In this document: in pieces, positions 57,433 to 64,000 of the stretch
How the letters are laid out: every line of letters begins with the position of its first letter
Position numbering within the stretch: position 1 is the first letter of the stretch
Origin: Deltaproteobacteria bacterium
GTDB lineage: Bacteria; Myxococcota_A; Polyangia; Haliangiales; Haliangiaceae
DNA length: 64,000 nt
Assembly: GCA_021413675.1 (NCBI GenBank)
Contig: JAIOQA010000108.1
Coordinates: forward strand, 1-64,000
Direction: 5' to 3'
The notes under the pieces: model-generated
What the model saw: the letters and a program-made list of their open reading frames with translations, nothing else
The model's database searches: none
Told to the model about the DNA's origin: nothing
Translations under genes and position numbers: made by a program

Positions 57433-58590
57433 CTACCCGTCGGCGTCGTTCGCCTCACTGACAGTCGGGATGATGCGCTGCTCCTCGGCCTTCTCTTGCG
57501 ATGCCCGAAGGTGGGCGAACGGGTCGACTGCGACGGCCGCAGCCGCCCGCGAGCTCCCCAGAATCGTCGGGTCTCGAGGATTCGCCACCATCCAAGTTTT
57601 CTGCGATGGCACGTAGTCACCTGGAACGAATGTGGCGCGCCGCACCATGACGCCGGCCGCAGATCTACCGACCCTGGCGTTTTCCAGATATTCCGCCAAC
57701 GAACGGGCGAATTCGTTCGAAGCCGCACTCCAGTCGAGAACAACCAAGACTGGCTGCCCCGCAGGCAGCTGGCGCAGTGCCTTTTTCACGGTGGCACGAA
57801 TGACGCGCTCGTGCTCGTGGCTTTCTTTGAAATATAGCCCGCCAAAGCCACCGCCTCCGACACTGACCAACTCCTCGCGCGAGCGAGCCATCCACAGGGT
57901 TCCGAATTGCAGCTGCCGCATCGCGGGCAACTCGCCCGCGCGCACGACATCCCGGACGGCATCAAGGGCTTCGACTCGCAGTCGGCCCCAGTCAAACTCG
58001 GCGCGTTGCCTTAAGGTGTGGGCGTCGAGTAGGTTCGGTTTCAGATTCAATGAGATGTGGGGCGTCGGAGATGCCGCACATACCTCTGCCGTGATCTGCA
58101 TGTATTGCGCCACCTCAAGCGACGCAAGCGACGACGAGTACTGCGGTCGTTTTACTTCGATATAGCGCACTGGATCCTCGTGCACCCTAAACTCGCCACC
58201 CTCGACTGGGTACCAATCAAACGCCACGTTGTGGGTCGTCAACGCAGCCGCAGCAGAGAGTTCACTTGCGGCCCCAGGAAATTCCTCGCGATGCAGGAGT
58301 CGTCGTCGCAGGAAGTCAGGAATCGCTCCAACGCGCGCCAGGCTCAAGCCCACGGCAATCGCGGGCCAGATCGTGATGTAGTGCGGGTAGGTCAGCGCGA
58401 GCGCCAGGGGATGAGGGGCCGCCTGCACCGCCAAGAGCTGCTCACGGTACCACGCTGACGTCACCAACTCGGCCAAGGCCGCCATCGCATCTGCAATAGC
58501 TGCTGGGCAGCGCGCGTAGAGCGGCGTCTCCTGCCATCTCCTAGCGGCGAACCAGTCCGCATCGTTCGCAATCCGGGGGGAATCGGCCAT
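57433..58590 (-). CDS. Possible PD-(D/E)XK-type nuclease of unknown family
   Basis: 385 aa, no clear family. The segment NVAFDWYPVEGGEF followed by YIEVKRPQYSSS has the spacing of a restriction-endonuclease-like active site (Asp, then Glu-x-Lys), and IEVKRP is a common nuclease sextet. A predicted helical N-terminus (AAIADAMAALAELVTSAWYREQLLAV) and a C-terminal domain (LREELVSVGGGGFGGLYFKES, PVLVVLDWSAAS) surround it. It could be a defence nuclease, but no catalytic family is confirmed. ATG 58590 begins MADSPRIANDADW; the frame is open to 58743. It lies just beyond the IS and is transcribed toward it. Confidence 0.55.
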   Translation of the reverse strand: MADSPRIANDADWFAARRWQETPLYARCPAAIADAMAALAELVTSAWYREQLLAVQAAPHPLALALTYPHYITIWPAIAVGLSLARVGAIPDFLRRRLLHREEFPGAASELSAAAALTTHNVAFDWYPVEGGEFRVHEDPVRYIEVKRPQYSSSLASLEVAQYMQITAEVCAASPTPHISLNLKPNLLDAHTLRQRAEFDWGRLRVEALDAVRDVVRAGELPAMRQLQFGTLWMARSREELVSVGGGGFGGLYFKESHEHERVIRATVKKALRQLPAGQPVLVVLDWSAASNEFARSLAEYLENARVGRSAAGVMVRRATFVPGDYVPSQKTWMVANPRDPTILGSSRAAAAVAVDPFAHLRASQEKAEEQRIIPTVSEANDADG

Positions 58591-58668
58591 CGGTGGGGCG
58601 CACCCATCGTCGCACTGGTCGCCCCCGATGTCCCGTGACTTTGGAACACGCGCCCCACCCGCGCGATC

Positions 58669-58947
58669 GTGCTCCTCGATCCCGAGACCGGCGCTCAGTT
58701 GCTCGAGACGGCGCACCGCCAAGAGTCGTATCCTGCCTGTCACCCCGAGGTCGGCGGCTACAAGTTCCCCGAGCGCAGCGGCGCCGACCGCGCCCCCGAC
58801 GCCAACAACTGCGCGACCTACCCTCGCCGCCTCGGCATCCCGATCCCAGAGCCCACCGGCAGCATGCGCGACTACATGCCCGAGCTAGATCGCTGGGCCA
58901 CCGCCGACGCCCCCGTCGATTCCCGCACCAAGGAGCCGCAGCCATGA
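58669..58947 (+). CDS. Hypothetical protein, possibly 5'-truncated fragment
   Basis: 92 aa starting at a GTG without an SD. Text such as LLDPETGAQLLETAHRQESYPACHPEVGGYKFPERSGADRAP looks like coding sequence of core-like codon use, but it has no family I know. It begins only 78 bp from the divergent start at 58590. The start is not fixed, so it could be the tail of a gene whose head was lost. It overlaps the next frame by ATGA. Confidence 0.45.
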   Translation: MLLDPETGAQLLETAHRQESYPACHPEVGGYKFPERSGADRAPDANNCATYPRRLGIPIPEPTGSMRDYMPELDRWATADAPVDSRTKEPQP

Positions 58948-59336
58948 CCACCGAAGACGACGACGCGATCGCCAAGCTCAAGGTGGCCGCGAAGTTCGAG
59001 CCGCCGCTCACTGGCATCGAAGAGACCCGCACCGAGTGGCTCCTCGGCCAGATGCACGTCAGCAAGCTCCGCGCCGAGGGCGGCACGAGTTGGCGAACCC
59101 GGCTCACCTCATCGAGTCGCTTCCATACTCGAGCCACCCTCGCAGATGTTGGGCCGGTGATCGGCGTGTTCCTCCGCGTGCGTGACGCGCTCCAAGACCA
59201 GCCCCCAATTGAACACCTTGCTGGATGGGTGCCTGCAGAGCGGGGTGCTGACGCCATCGAATGGATGGAGTTCCTCAACCAACAGATTCGCGTCCGAGTC
59301 GCAGAAGGCAACGACAACGCAGGTCTTGCCAAATGA
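58944..59336 (+). CDS. Hypothetical protein, possibly chimeric
   Basis: 130 aa. The first 50 residues (MTTEDDDAIAKLKVAAKFEPPLTGIEETRTEW) look like normal high-GC coding sequence; after about 59090 the base composition drops and the text becomes unlike the start (WRTRLTSSSRFHTRATLADV). It may be a gene broken by recombination with continuation in foreign sequence. It is coupled to the previous fragment by ATGA. Function unknown. Confidence 0.45.
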   Translation: MTTEDDDAIAKLKVAAKFEPPLTGIEETRTEWLLGQMHVSKLRAEGGTSWRTRLTSSSRFHTRATLADVGPVIGVFLRVRDALQDQPPIEHLAGWVPAERGADAIEWMEFLNQQIRVRVAEGNDNAGLAK

Positions 59337-59391
59337 TCGATGCAACGAATCCTCACAATCCGCGTCCCGGTCGCAGTCCACACCGCCACCA

Positions 59392-60780
59392 ATGCATCGG
59401 GGGCGAGTAGTGCAACCGAAGTCCCGAGCCAAGCTGCCCGCATCGGCGCAAGAGCGTTGGCGCATCGGCGAGCCGTTGGGTGACAGCGGTCAGTCATCAT
59501 GCTGGCGAGTCACCTCCATCACAGACGGAACGAGGGGTGTCCTCAAAGTACCATTCCCGAATGGGGCAAACAAACCGCAACTAGCTCGCCTCCAACGCGA
59601 GATGGAGATACTAAGTCAAAGGGCGCACAGCGCAATCGTTGCCCTCCTGGACTATTCAACCGACGACGCGCAACCATGGCTCGTCACCCCGGAGGGCATC
59701 CCCCTGAATGAATGGTGGCTGGCGCGCCGCGAAGCAACCTCAGCAGATCTGTATCTCGAGGCTTCCGAAGTCGTGACCACATTGGCGCGCGGCCTCATCG
59801 AACTACATGACGACGGAATCATCCATCGCGATATCAAGCCAGAGAACGTCGTCATTCTGCGCGACGGCGAGCACGCCCGCGCAGTCCTGATTGACTTCGG
59901 GGTCGCATACATTCAGGACGAGGATCGCCTCACCAAGCTCGATGGCAGGAGCGTGCGAAATGACTTCGCCACGCCACCGGCGGCTTTCTACGGCCCCATC
60001 GAAGAACCAGGTGCGTGGTGGGACTGTCTCGGGCTCGCATGGCTCTGGGCCTGGATGCTCGCCGAGCACATTCCGCGCAGGCACCTCCCGTTCAGCTGGA
60101 AGCATCACCGCCTCCTGAAGCACCCGCATTCCGAGAACCTTCGCGCGCTAGTGGCCGCATGCTCCAACGAGGACACGGGCCCAAGGAACGCAAACGAGCT
60201 ACTACAGCTTGCACGAAGACTCCGACTTACTCCCACCAGCGAGAGCGGCGCCAGACAGGAACCAGACTTCACCGAGGCACAAAACACCGTCGCCAGCGGA
60301 CTCGCCCAGCAGATCATCGCCACTCAAACCAGGACGGAAGCCCTCGCATCGGCCGCTGCACTCCTAAATCACCTATACTCCGAACTCATCGCCGACATGA
60401 TTGAGACTGCGGCGAACTCCGGACTCCCGATCGAGCTGGCACCCCCTTGGTCCATTATTCCACGAACCCCGCCGATGACCCCGCTCACCCACCCCAACGT
60501 TTCGCAACTCACACTGATCGAGTTCACAGGACGGCGAGCAATCGGAGACTTCACGATTCGCCTCTCTGCCTGGTACCAGCAGGGGTCAGTCGGCACACTT
60601 CCGGTGGTCACAGCGATCACGACAGAGGGGTGCGGGGGAACAGCAGCCCACTTCACGCACAGGACAGACGGCGCCCTGCTCACGCATCCGCAGTGCGCGC
60701 CTATGGACGACAACGGCATCCACAGGGTCTTCGTTGAGATCATGCAAAACCCGAGCACTTGGTCGCCTGCCATACACTAG
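59392..60780 (+). CDS. Ser/Thr protein kinase, island-borne
   Basis: 462 aa. The kinase domain covers about 22-285: IGEPLGDSGQSSCWRVTS glycine-loop region, Lys in RGVLKVPFPN, catalytic loop IIHRDIKPENVVIL, DFG-equivalent LIDFGVAYIQD. It keeps the catalytic Asp and Asn, so it should be active. A long C-terminal region (about 300-462) of unknown fold follows (AQQIIATQTRTEALASAAAL). No membrane helix, so cytoplasmic. ATG 59392 (MHRGRVVQPK) is the start next to the kinase. The frame is open to 59182 but overlaps other genes. G+C is clearly lower than in the left part. It is followed after 23 bp by the possible HEPN gene. Confidence 0.88.
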   Translation: MHRGRVVQPKSRAKLPASAQERWRIGEPLGDSGQSSCWRVTSITDGTRGVLKVPFPNGANKPQLARLQREMEILSQRAHSAIVALLDYSTDDAQPWLVTPEGIPLNEWWLARREATSADLYLEASEVVTTLARGLIELHDDGIIHRDIKPENVVILRDGEHARAVLIDFGVAYIQDEDRLTKLDGRSVRNDFATPPAAFYGPIEEPGAWWDCLGLAWLWAWMLAEHIPRRHLPFSWKHHRLLKHPHSENLRALVAACSNEDTGPRNANELLQLARRLRLTPTSESGARQEPDFTEAQNTVASGLAQQIIATQTRTEALASAAALLNHLYSELIADMIETAANSGLPIELAPPWSIIPRTPPMTPLTHPNVSQLTLIEFTGRRAIGDFTIRLSAWYQQGSVGTLPVVTAITTEGCGGTAAHFTHRTDGALLTHPQCAPMDDNGIHRVFVEIMQNPSTWSPAIH

Positions 60781-60803
60781 AACGCCAAGGCTGAGGATTT
60801 ACG

Positions 60804-61733
60804 ATGAACGACGCAAGACGCGCAAAGAACGCATCCGTGATGATGCTGATCGAAGAGCAAGAGCAGCGGCTTCTTGGGATGCATCGTCGGCTCTGCGGCC
60901 TGCAGGCGCTCGAAAACGAGCTTGTACGGCGCCTTGGCGAGCATCCGTTTATCATTCGGAATGACCTCCTATGGATCTCCCTGCTCGATACCCGCGACGC
61001 GCTCGTCATTCTCATGGCGTCCTGGGTTCGAGGAATGACTGAGGGAGGTGGATTCTTTGCTCGCCTGAAGGGCACTGGGAGCAACGCGCTCTTTGTAGCT
61101 CGACCGAAGAAAGACGATGAGGACGAAACCGCGGAGCGGCGCGAGCGTTTCGAGTCGCGATTTCCTGCGTCAGCAGCGGCTGGCTCAGTCCGCCACGAAC
61201 ACGTCGACGAACTCAAGGATTCCCTGTACAAAGCCCTCAAGCACGTCGTAGAAGACCGCGACTCGTTCCGCGCACACCCATACGAGGCTGGAGGGAAGGC
61301 GACCGCGCGAATGCTAGCCATTCACGAGATACACGCTGCCCTCGTCTACGCAGAAGATCTCATCAACGATCTCCGACTATTCGCGGATGGTTCTACCATG
61401 AACTACCACAACTCGATTGGCGCCATGCCTGACAGCAATGCGGCCGAGGACATGGTTGACCTCCTGATGTTCGGCACCGTCGACAATCTGATCGCGGACA
61501 CAGGCGCCGGGGGGCACCTGCACGGGTGCAGCGGAGCCTACTGGTGGCAACACAGGTCTGCATTTCTGTCACAGCTTCAGCGACTGCACACCGCGCGCGT
61601 CGAAGGCGAGTCCGACTTGCCAGTGAACGCGGACGCTCTGGTGGCGGCCGCAACAAGGGCAATAACCGCCACCCGACTGGCGCAGGATGTCACGGTCCGC
61701 GATCCGTACGGCGACACTACGAAGCTGGGGTAG
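60804..61733 (+). CDS. Possible HEPN-type protein downstream of the kinase
   Basis: 309 aa, all-helical, no family recognised. The segment VEDRDSFRAHPYEAGG contains a DR-x5-H pattern that fits the HEPN RNase motif (R-x4-6-H), followed by long helices AIHEIHAALVYAEDLINDLRLF. An upstream helical pair FIIRNDLLWISLLDTRDALV is also HEPN/AbiU2-like. It could be a toxin controlled by the kinase in front of it (SD GAGG, 23-bp gap). This is a motif-level guess; the pair may equally be a signalling couple of another type. Confidence 0.55.
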   Translation: MNDARRAKNASVMMLIEEQEQRLLGMHRRLCGLQALENELVRRLGEHPFIIRNDLLWISLLDTRDALVILMASWVRGMTEGGGFFARLKGTGSNALFVARPKKDDEDETAERRERFESRFPASAAAGSVRHEHVDELKDSLYKALKHVVEDRDSFRAHPYEAGGKATARMLAIHEIHAALVYAEDLINDLRLFADGSTMNYHNSIGAMPDSNAAEDMVDLLMFGTVDNLIADTGAGGHLHGCSGAYWWQHRSAFLSQLQRLHTARVEGESDLPVNADALVAAATRAITATRLAQDVTVRDPYGDTTKLG

Positions 61734-61829
61734 CACATGGGGCCCGCGCGGCAGGCTCGTTCCGCGCCAGACCGCGGAGCTAGCACCCAATCAACCGGAG
61801 CCCTACATGTGGCCGCGCGGACGACGTGC

Positions 61830-61835
61830 TAGGCT
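61830..61835 (+). promoter_or_regulatory. -10 like TAGGCT before the Cys-rich protein gene
   Basis: TAGGCT ends 7 nt before ATG 61843. Moderate match, leaderless layout. Confidence 0.4.
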
Positions 61836-61842
61836 CACTGCG

Positions 61843-62805
61843 ATGGAGAGCCTCACCGACGAGACCGAAGCCGCGCTGAAGCGGGGAGCCGATGAAGCGG
61901 CGGGGCTGTCCGGGTCTGGAGCCTTCGACAGATTCGGCGCGGGCGGGATTGGGGCTGATGCGCCTGCCCCCGGCGGCACGCCAATCGGGGACGGCGTGTC
62001 CAGCCGCGACACGAGCCGGGTTCGCTCCTCGGCCCTAGGTGTGGACGCCAGCGTCTCCCGAGCATACGCGTGTCTCGACTTCGAGGTGGGCGTTGCAACG
62101 CGACCGCGCCTATCGCACGGCATGAGGCGCCGTTCCCTCGCCGCAATATTCGTGGTAGCCGCCGTTGTGCTCTCCGTCCGGGTGGGAGTTGCCGGCGGCG
62201 CAAAGGTGGGCGTGTTGCCGCCGGGCAGTGGCTGGTACTGCTTTGAGATCCCGGGCGGTGGGATGGGTGCATGTTCCAGAACCAAGAACTCGTGCGAGAT
62301 AGCCCGCCATGACCATTGGAAGGGCGCTGAGACTGAAGATAGCCGATGCCTGCCTCAACCCAAGACGGCGGTGCTCACCTATTGGCTAGTAATGCTCGAC
62401 CGCTGGGGATGGACCGCTACGCGCGCTGTATCTGAGTGCAAGAAGTTCCGCGCGTACCTGGTGCAAAAGGGCGACGACAACACGAAGCTATCCAGTTGCA
62501 CGGTCGTGGGCATGACATCGGGTTCAAAGCTCGATCGAAAGGTCATACCTAGAGGCAGCGGCTGGCTATGCCTGACCTGGGGCACGCTCGGTGGGACATG
62601 CCTCCGGTCGCAGGAAGAGTGCGCCGCCAAGCACGACAGTCTGGCCGCTGACTCCGACTACTCGGATGTAGCCGACTGCGAGGCCAGCACCTCGGCGTTT
62701 GCGAGCACTGCCAATGGAAGCGCGTACATCTTTCCGACGCGTGAGATGTGCGAGGACTCACTAAACTATATAGCAGGTGCTTCCTTGTGCGCAGAGATTC
62801 CCTAG
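61843..62805 (+). CDS. Cys-rich exported protein with duplicated module
   Basis: 320 aa by the leaderless start, or 227 aa if it starts at ATG 62122, directly before the signal-like helix RRRSLAAIFVVAAVVLSVRVG. After the helix come two similar Cys-rich modules: PPGSGWYCFEIPGGGMGAC and PRGSGWLCLTWGTLGGTC, each with further Cys (CEIARHD, CRCLPQ-like and CAAKHD, VADCEAS). They look like an internal duplication stabilised by disulfides. The 92 residues before the helix are Gly/Ala/Ser-rich and may be cytoplasmic. No family recognised. Confidence 0.6.
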   Translation: MESLTDETEAALKRGADEAAGLSGSGAFDRFGAGGIGADAPAPGGTPIGDGVSSRDTSRVRSSALGVDASVSRAYACLDFEVGVATRPRLSHGMRRRSLAAIFVVAAVVLSVRVGVAGGAKVGVLPPGSGWYCFEIPGGGMGACSRTKNSCEIARHDHWKGAETEDSRCLPQPKTAVLTYWLVMLDRWGWTATRAVSECKKFRAYLVQKGDDNTKLSSCTVVGMTSGSKLDRKVIPRGSGWLCLTWGTLGGTCLRSQEECAAKHDSLAADSDYSDVADCEASTSAFASTANGSAYIFPTREMCEDSLNYIAGASLCAEIP

Positions 62806-62972
62806 TACCGGCCGAGCTCTAATCGGACCATGTGCTCGACATCTTGATTCGGAACATGGACCGCGCAGAGCGCGCGTTGGGACAAGCGCTCATTGGGACT
62901 TTCCACGTCTTACGATGACTGATAGGACGCGAGGATGAGGCGCCGGCTTCGGCGGCCGTTGGCCGCGCGGCG

Positions 62973-63785
62973 CTACCTTCGGGTCTTGAACCCGAGGCCA
63001 ACGTTATCCGCTGGGTTCTGGATCGTGTTCGGCCACAACCAGCGGCGCAGCTCGAGTGTCGCGCGGAGGAACTCGGGGTCCCAGGTCTCGACGATGGTTG
63101 GGTAGGCATCAATCAGGAGGCTCCCGTTGATCTCCTGCACGGCGATCGCGCCGGCGGCGGTCGCCTGGTCAGCGGTGACCTGGCTCGCCAGCTTCGGGCC
63201 GAGGAGAGTGACGGGGTAGAGGCGGCGGGCCTTCTCCCAGCGGAGGTAGTCCTTGCGGTCGAAGGACATGCGATCCCGGAACGCGGGCGCTTCGGGGTCG
63301 TAGTCGATCGTGTCGCCGATCTCGCAATGACCCTGATGAAAGGTCGGCGCCCGAAACACGCCACCGGAGATGGGCGACCCGAGGCGCGCAGCGGCCTCAA
63401 GTAGCTGGCGGCCCACGGCGACCACGACATCGGGCGTCCAGGCCCTCGTTTCGCACACGAACCCGATCGAACGCGGCCCGGTGGGGGCACGGTGCGGATC
63501 CGGATCGGAACGAACCTGGAGCTTGGCAACCATGTCCGGACTGTCCGGGGACCCGACGCGCAGGTTGATGACGGCCACGTCGGCATTGGCCAGGGCTTCA
63601 TCGACCGCCTTGCGCGCGTACCCGCGCCACTTGCCCTGATGGAACGGCATCCGGTACAGCGACATCTGGCTGAGCTTCGTGAGTCCCAGCCCGGACTCCA
63701 GTACCTCTACCGCAGCCTCTACCAGGCCCGCTGCGCCCGCCGGATCGGCGCCGAAGTACACGAACGCGCCGGCTCCCACGCTCAT
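62973..63785 (-). CDS. Possible type VI immunity-like (DUF3396-like) protein
   Basis: 270 aa. The C-terminal part (ARRLYPVTLLGPKLASQVTA, AIAVQEINGSLLIDAYPTI, LRATLELRRWLWPNT) follows the layout of the DUF3396 type VI immunity family, but the match is by eye and weak. ATG 63785 is fixed by an ATGA overlap with the partial gene upstream. The coupling to an upstream gene suggests a toxin-immunity pair, the toxin being the upstream protein's C-terminus. No membrane segment. Confidence 0.5.
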   Translation of the reverse strand: MSVGAGAFVYFGADPAGAAGLVEAAVEVLESGLGLTKLSQMSLYRMPFHQGKWRGYARKAVDEALANADVAVINLRVGSPDSPDMVAKLQVRSDPDPHRAPTGPRSIGFVCETRAWTPDVVVAVGRQLLEAAARLGSPISGGVFRAPTFHQGHCEIGDTIDYDPEAPAFRDRMSFDRKDYLRWEKARRLYPVTLLGPKLASQVTADQATAAGAIAVQEINGSLLIDAYPTIVETWDPEFLRATLELRRWLWPNTIQNPADNVGLGFKTRR

Positions 63786-64000
63786 TGCTCGCACTCGTAC
63801 CGTCGCGCGCATCGATCGTAGGGCTTGGTGGTCGCCTTGAAGAGGAGCGTGTCTTTGGTCTTGTCGGCGTCCCTCCCCTCGCGACAGTTCGCTTCGACCA
63901 GCGTCTGGAACTCATGCCCGCCCAGGTTCGAATCGGCGTCCGCCTCGGCCCGCATCTTCTCCTGGTAGTAGCGCTGAACCGCGACGCGATAGGTCTCGGC
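63782..64000 (-). CDS. C-terminal end of an unknown protein (possible toxin), cut by window edge
   Basis: The last 72 residues, AETYRVAVQRYYQEKMRAEA through KPYDRCARRYECEQ, enter from the right edge and stop at 63782. Basic, helical, with three Cys. It is not recognised. Because its stop overlaps the start of the next gene (ATGA), the next gene was probably selected with it; a polymorphic-toxin tail is possible but unproved. Confidence 0.6.
   Translation of the reverse strand, partial: AETYRVAVQRYYQEKMRAEADADSNLGGHEFQTLVEANCREGRDADKTKDTLLFKATTKPYDRCARRYECEQ

Noticed and set aside
59109-59465. 118-codon minus-strand Cys-rich frame
   Set aside because: It overlaps the kinase start and the upstream frame on the other strand; no start signal and no domain.

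Overview
The window is about 70% G+C and has the look of a myxobacterium (order Myxococcales sensu lato, perhaps the Kofleriaceae/Haliangiaceae side; inference). Support: many short lipoproteins with Gly/Ala/Pro-rich linkers, Ser/Thr protein kinases and a pseudokinase, a C-terminal Gly-Cys-Ser / hydrophobic / Arg-rich sorting tail of the MYXO-CTERM kind, and orphan DUF4157 and GH114-like proteins. Start codons are often GTG. At least ten genes have a clear -10 box only 5-8 nt before the start codon, which suggests that leaderless transcripts are common.

Left part (1-43.1 kb) looks like core chromosome. In order: a transmembrane Ser/Thr kinase (partial); a fatty-acid desaturase; a heterodimeric ABC exporter with complementary degenerate motifs; a TPR membrane protein; an HELVE-motif lipoprotein; an RNA-repair pair (RlaP-type nucleotidyltransferase and Rnl2-like RNA ligase); a pseudokinase; a Nudix hydrolase; a TANGO2/NRDE protein back to back with a DUF507 protein. 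Then comes a six-gene minus-strand acyl-CoA operon (SDR, RidA, enoyl-CoA hydratase, acyl-CoA dehydrogenase, benzoate-CoA-ligase-type enzyme, creatininase family). Next are a diheme cytochrome / beta-helix lipoprotein pair, an HpcH/HpaI lyase, an orphan DUF4157 protein, a TPR membrane protein with a metallophosphoesterase, a stand-alone LeuA-type allosteric domain, a UDG / M20 deacetylase / N-acetylglutamate-synthase operon, lipoproteins, a GH114-like enzyme, a molybdenum-storage-protein-like gene pair, a second diheme cytochrome and the MYXO-CTERM surface protein.

At 43.1-43.4 kb lie tRNA-Gln(CUG) and tRNA-Glu(CUC). A large serine recombinase runs tail-first into the 3' half of the tRNA-Glu gene. 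From there to the right edge the content is accessory, with lower and more variable G+C: a probable genomic island whose far end is not in view.

The island's main cargo is a candidate NTP-dependent conflict system (45.9-55.8 kb): a three-TM membrane protein divergent from a tightly overlapping trio of a trypsin-like protease with an extra C-terminal domain, a MoxR-type AAA+ ATPase, and a 1717-aa protein. The giant appears to combine a degenerate vWA-like, a degenerate trypsin-like and a degenerate STAND-like domain. It resembles the vWA-MoxR-VMAP ternary systems but in an unusual fused form. Next come an intact IS1182-type element with 17-bp perfect inverted repeats and CTAG flanks, a possible PD-(D/E)XK nuclease, two small gene fragments, an active Ser/Thr kinase followed by a possible HEPN-type protein, a Cys-rich secreted protein, and at the right edge the tail of an unknown protein overlapping a possible type VI immunity-like gene.
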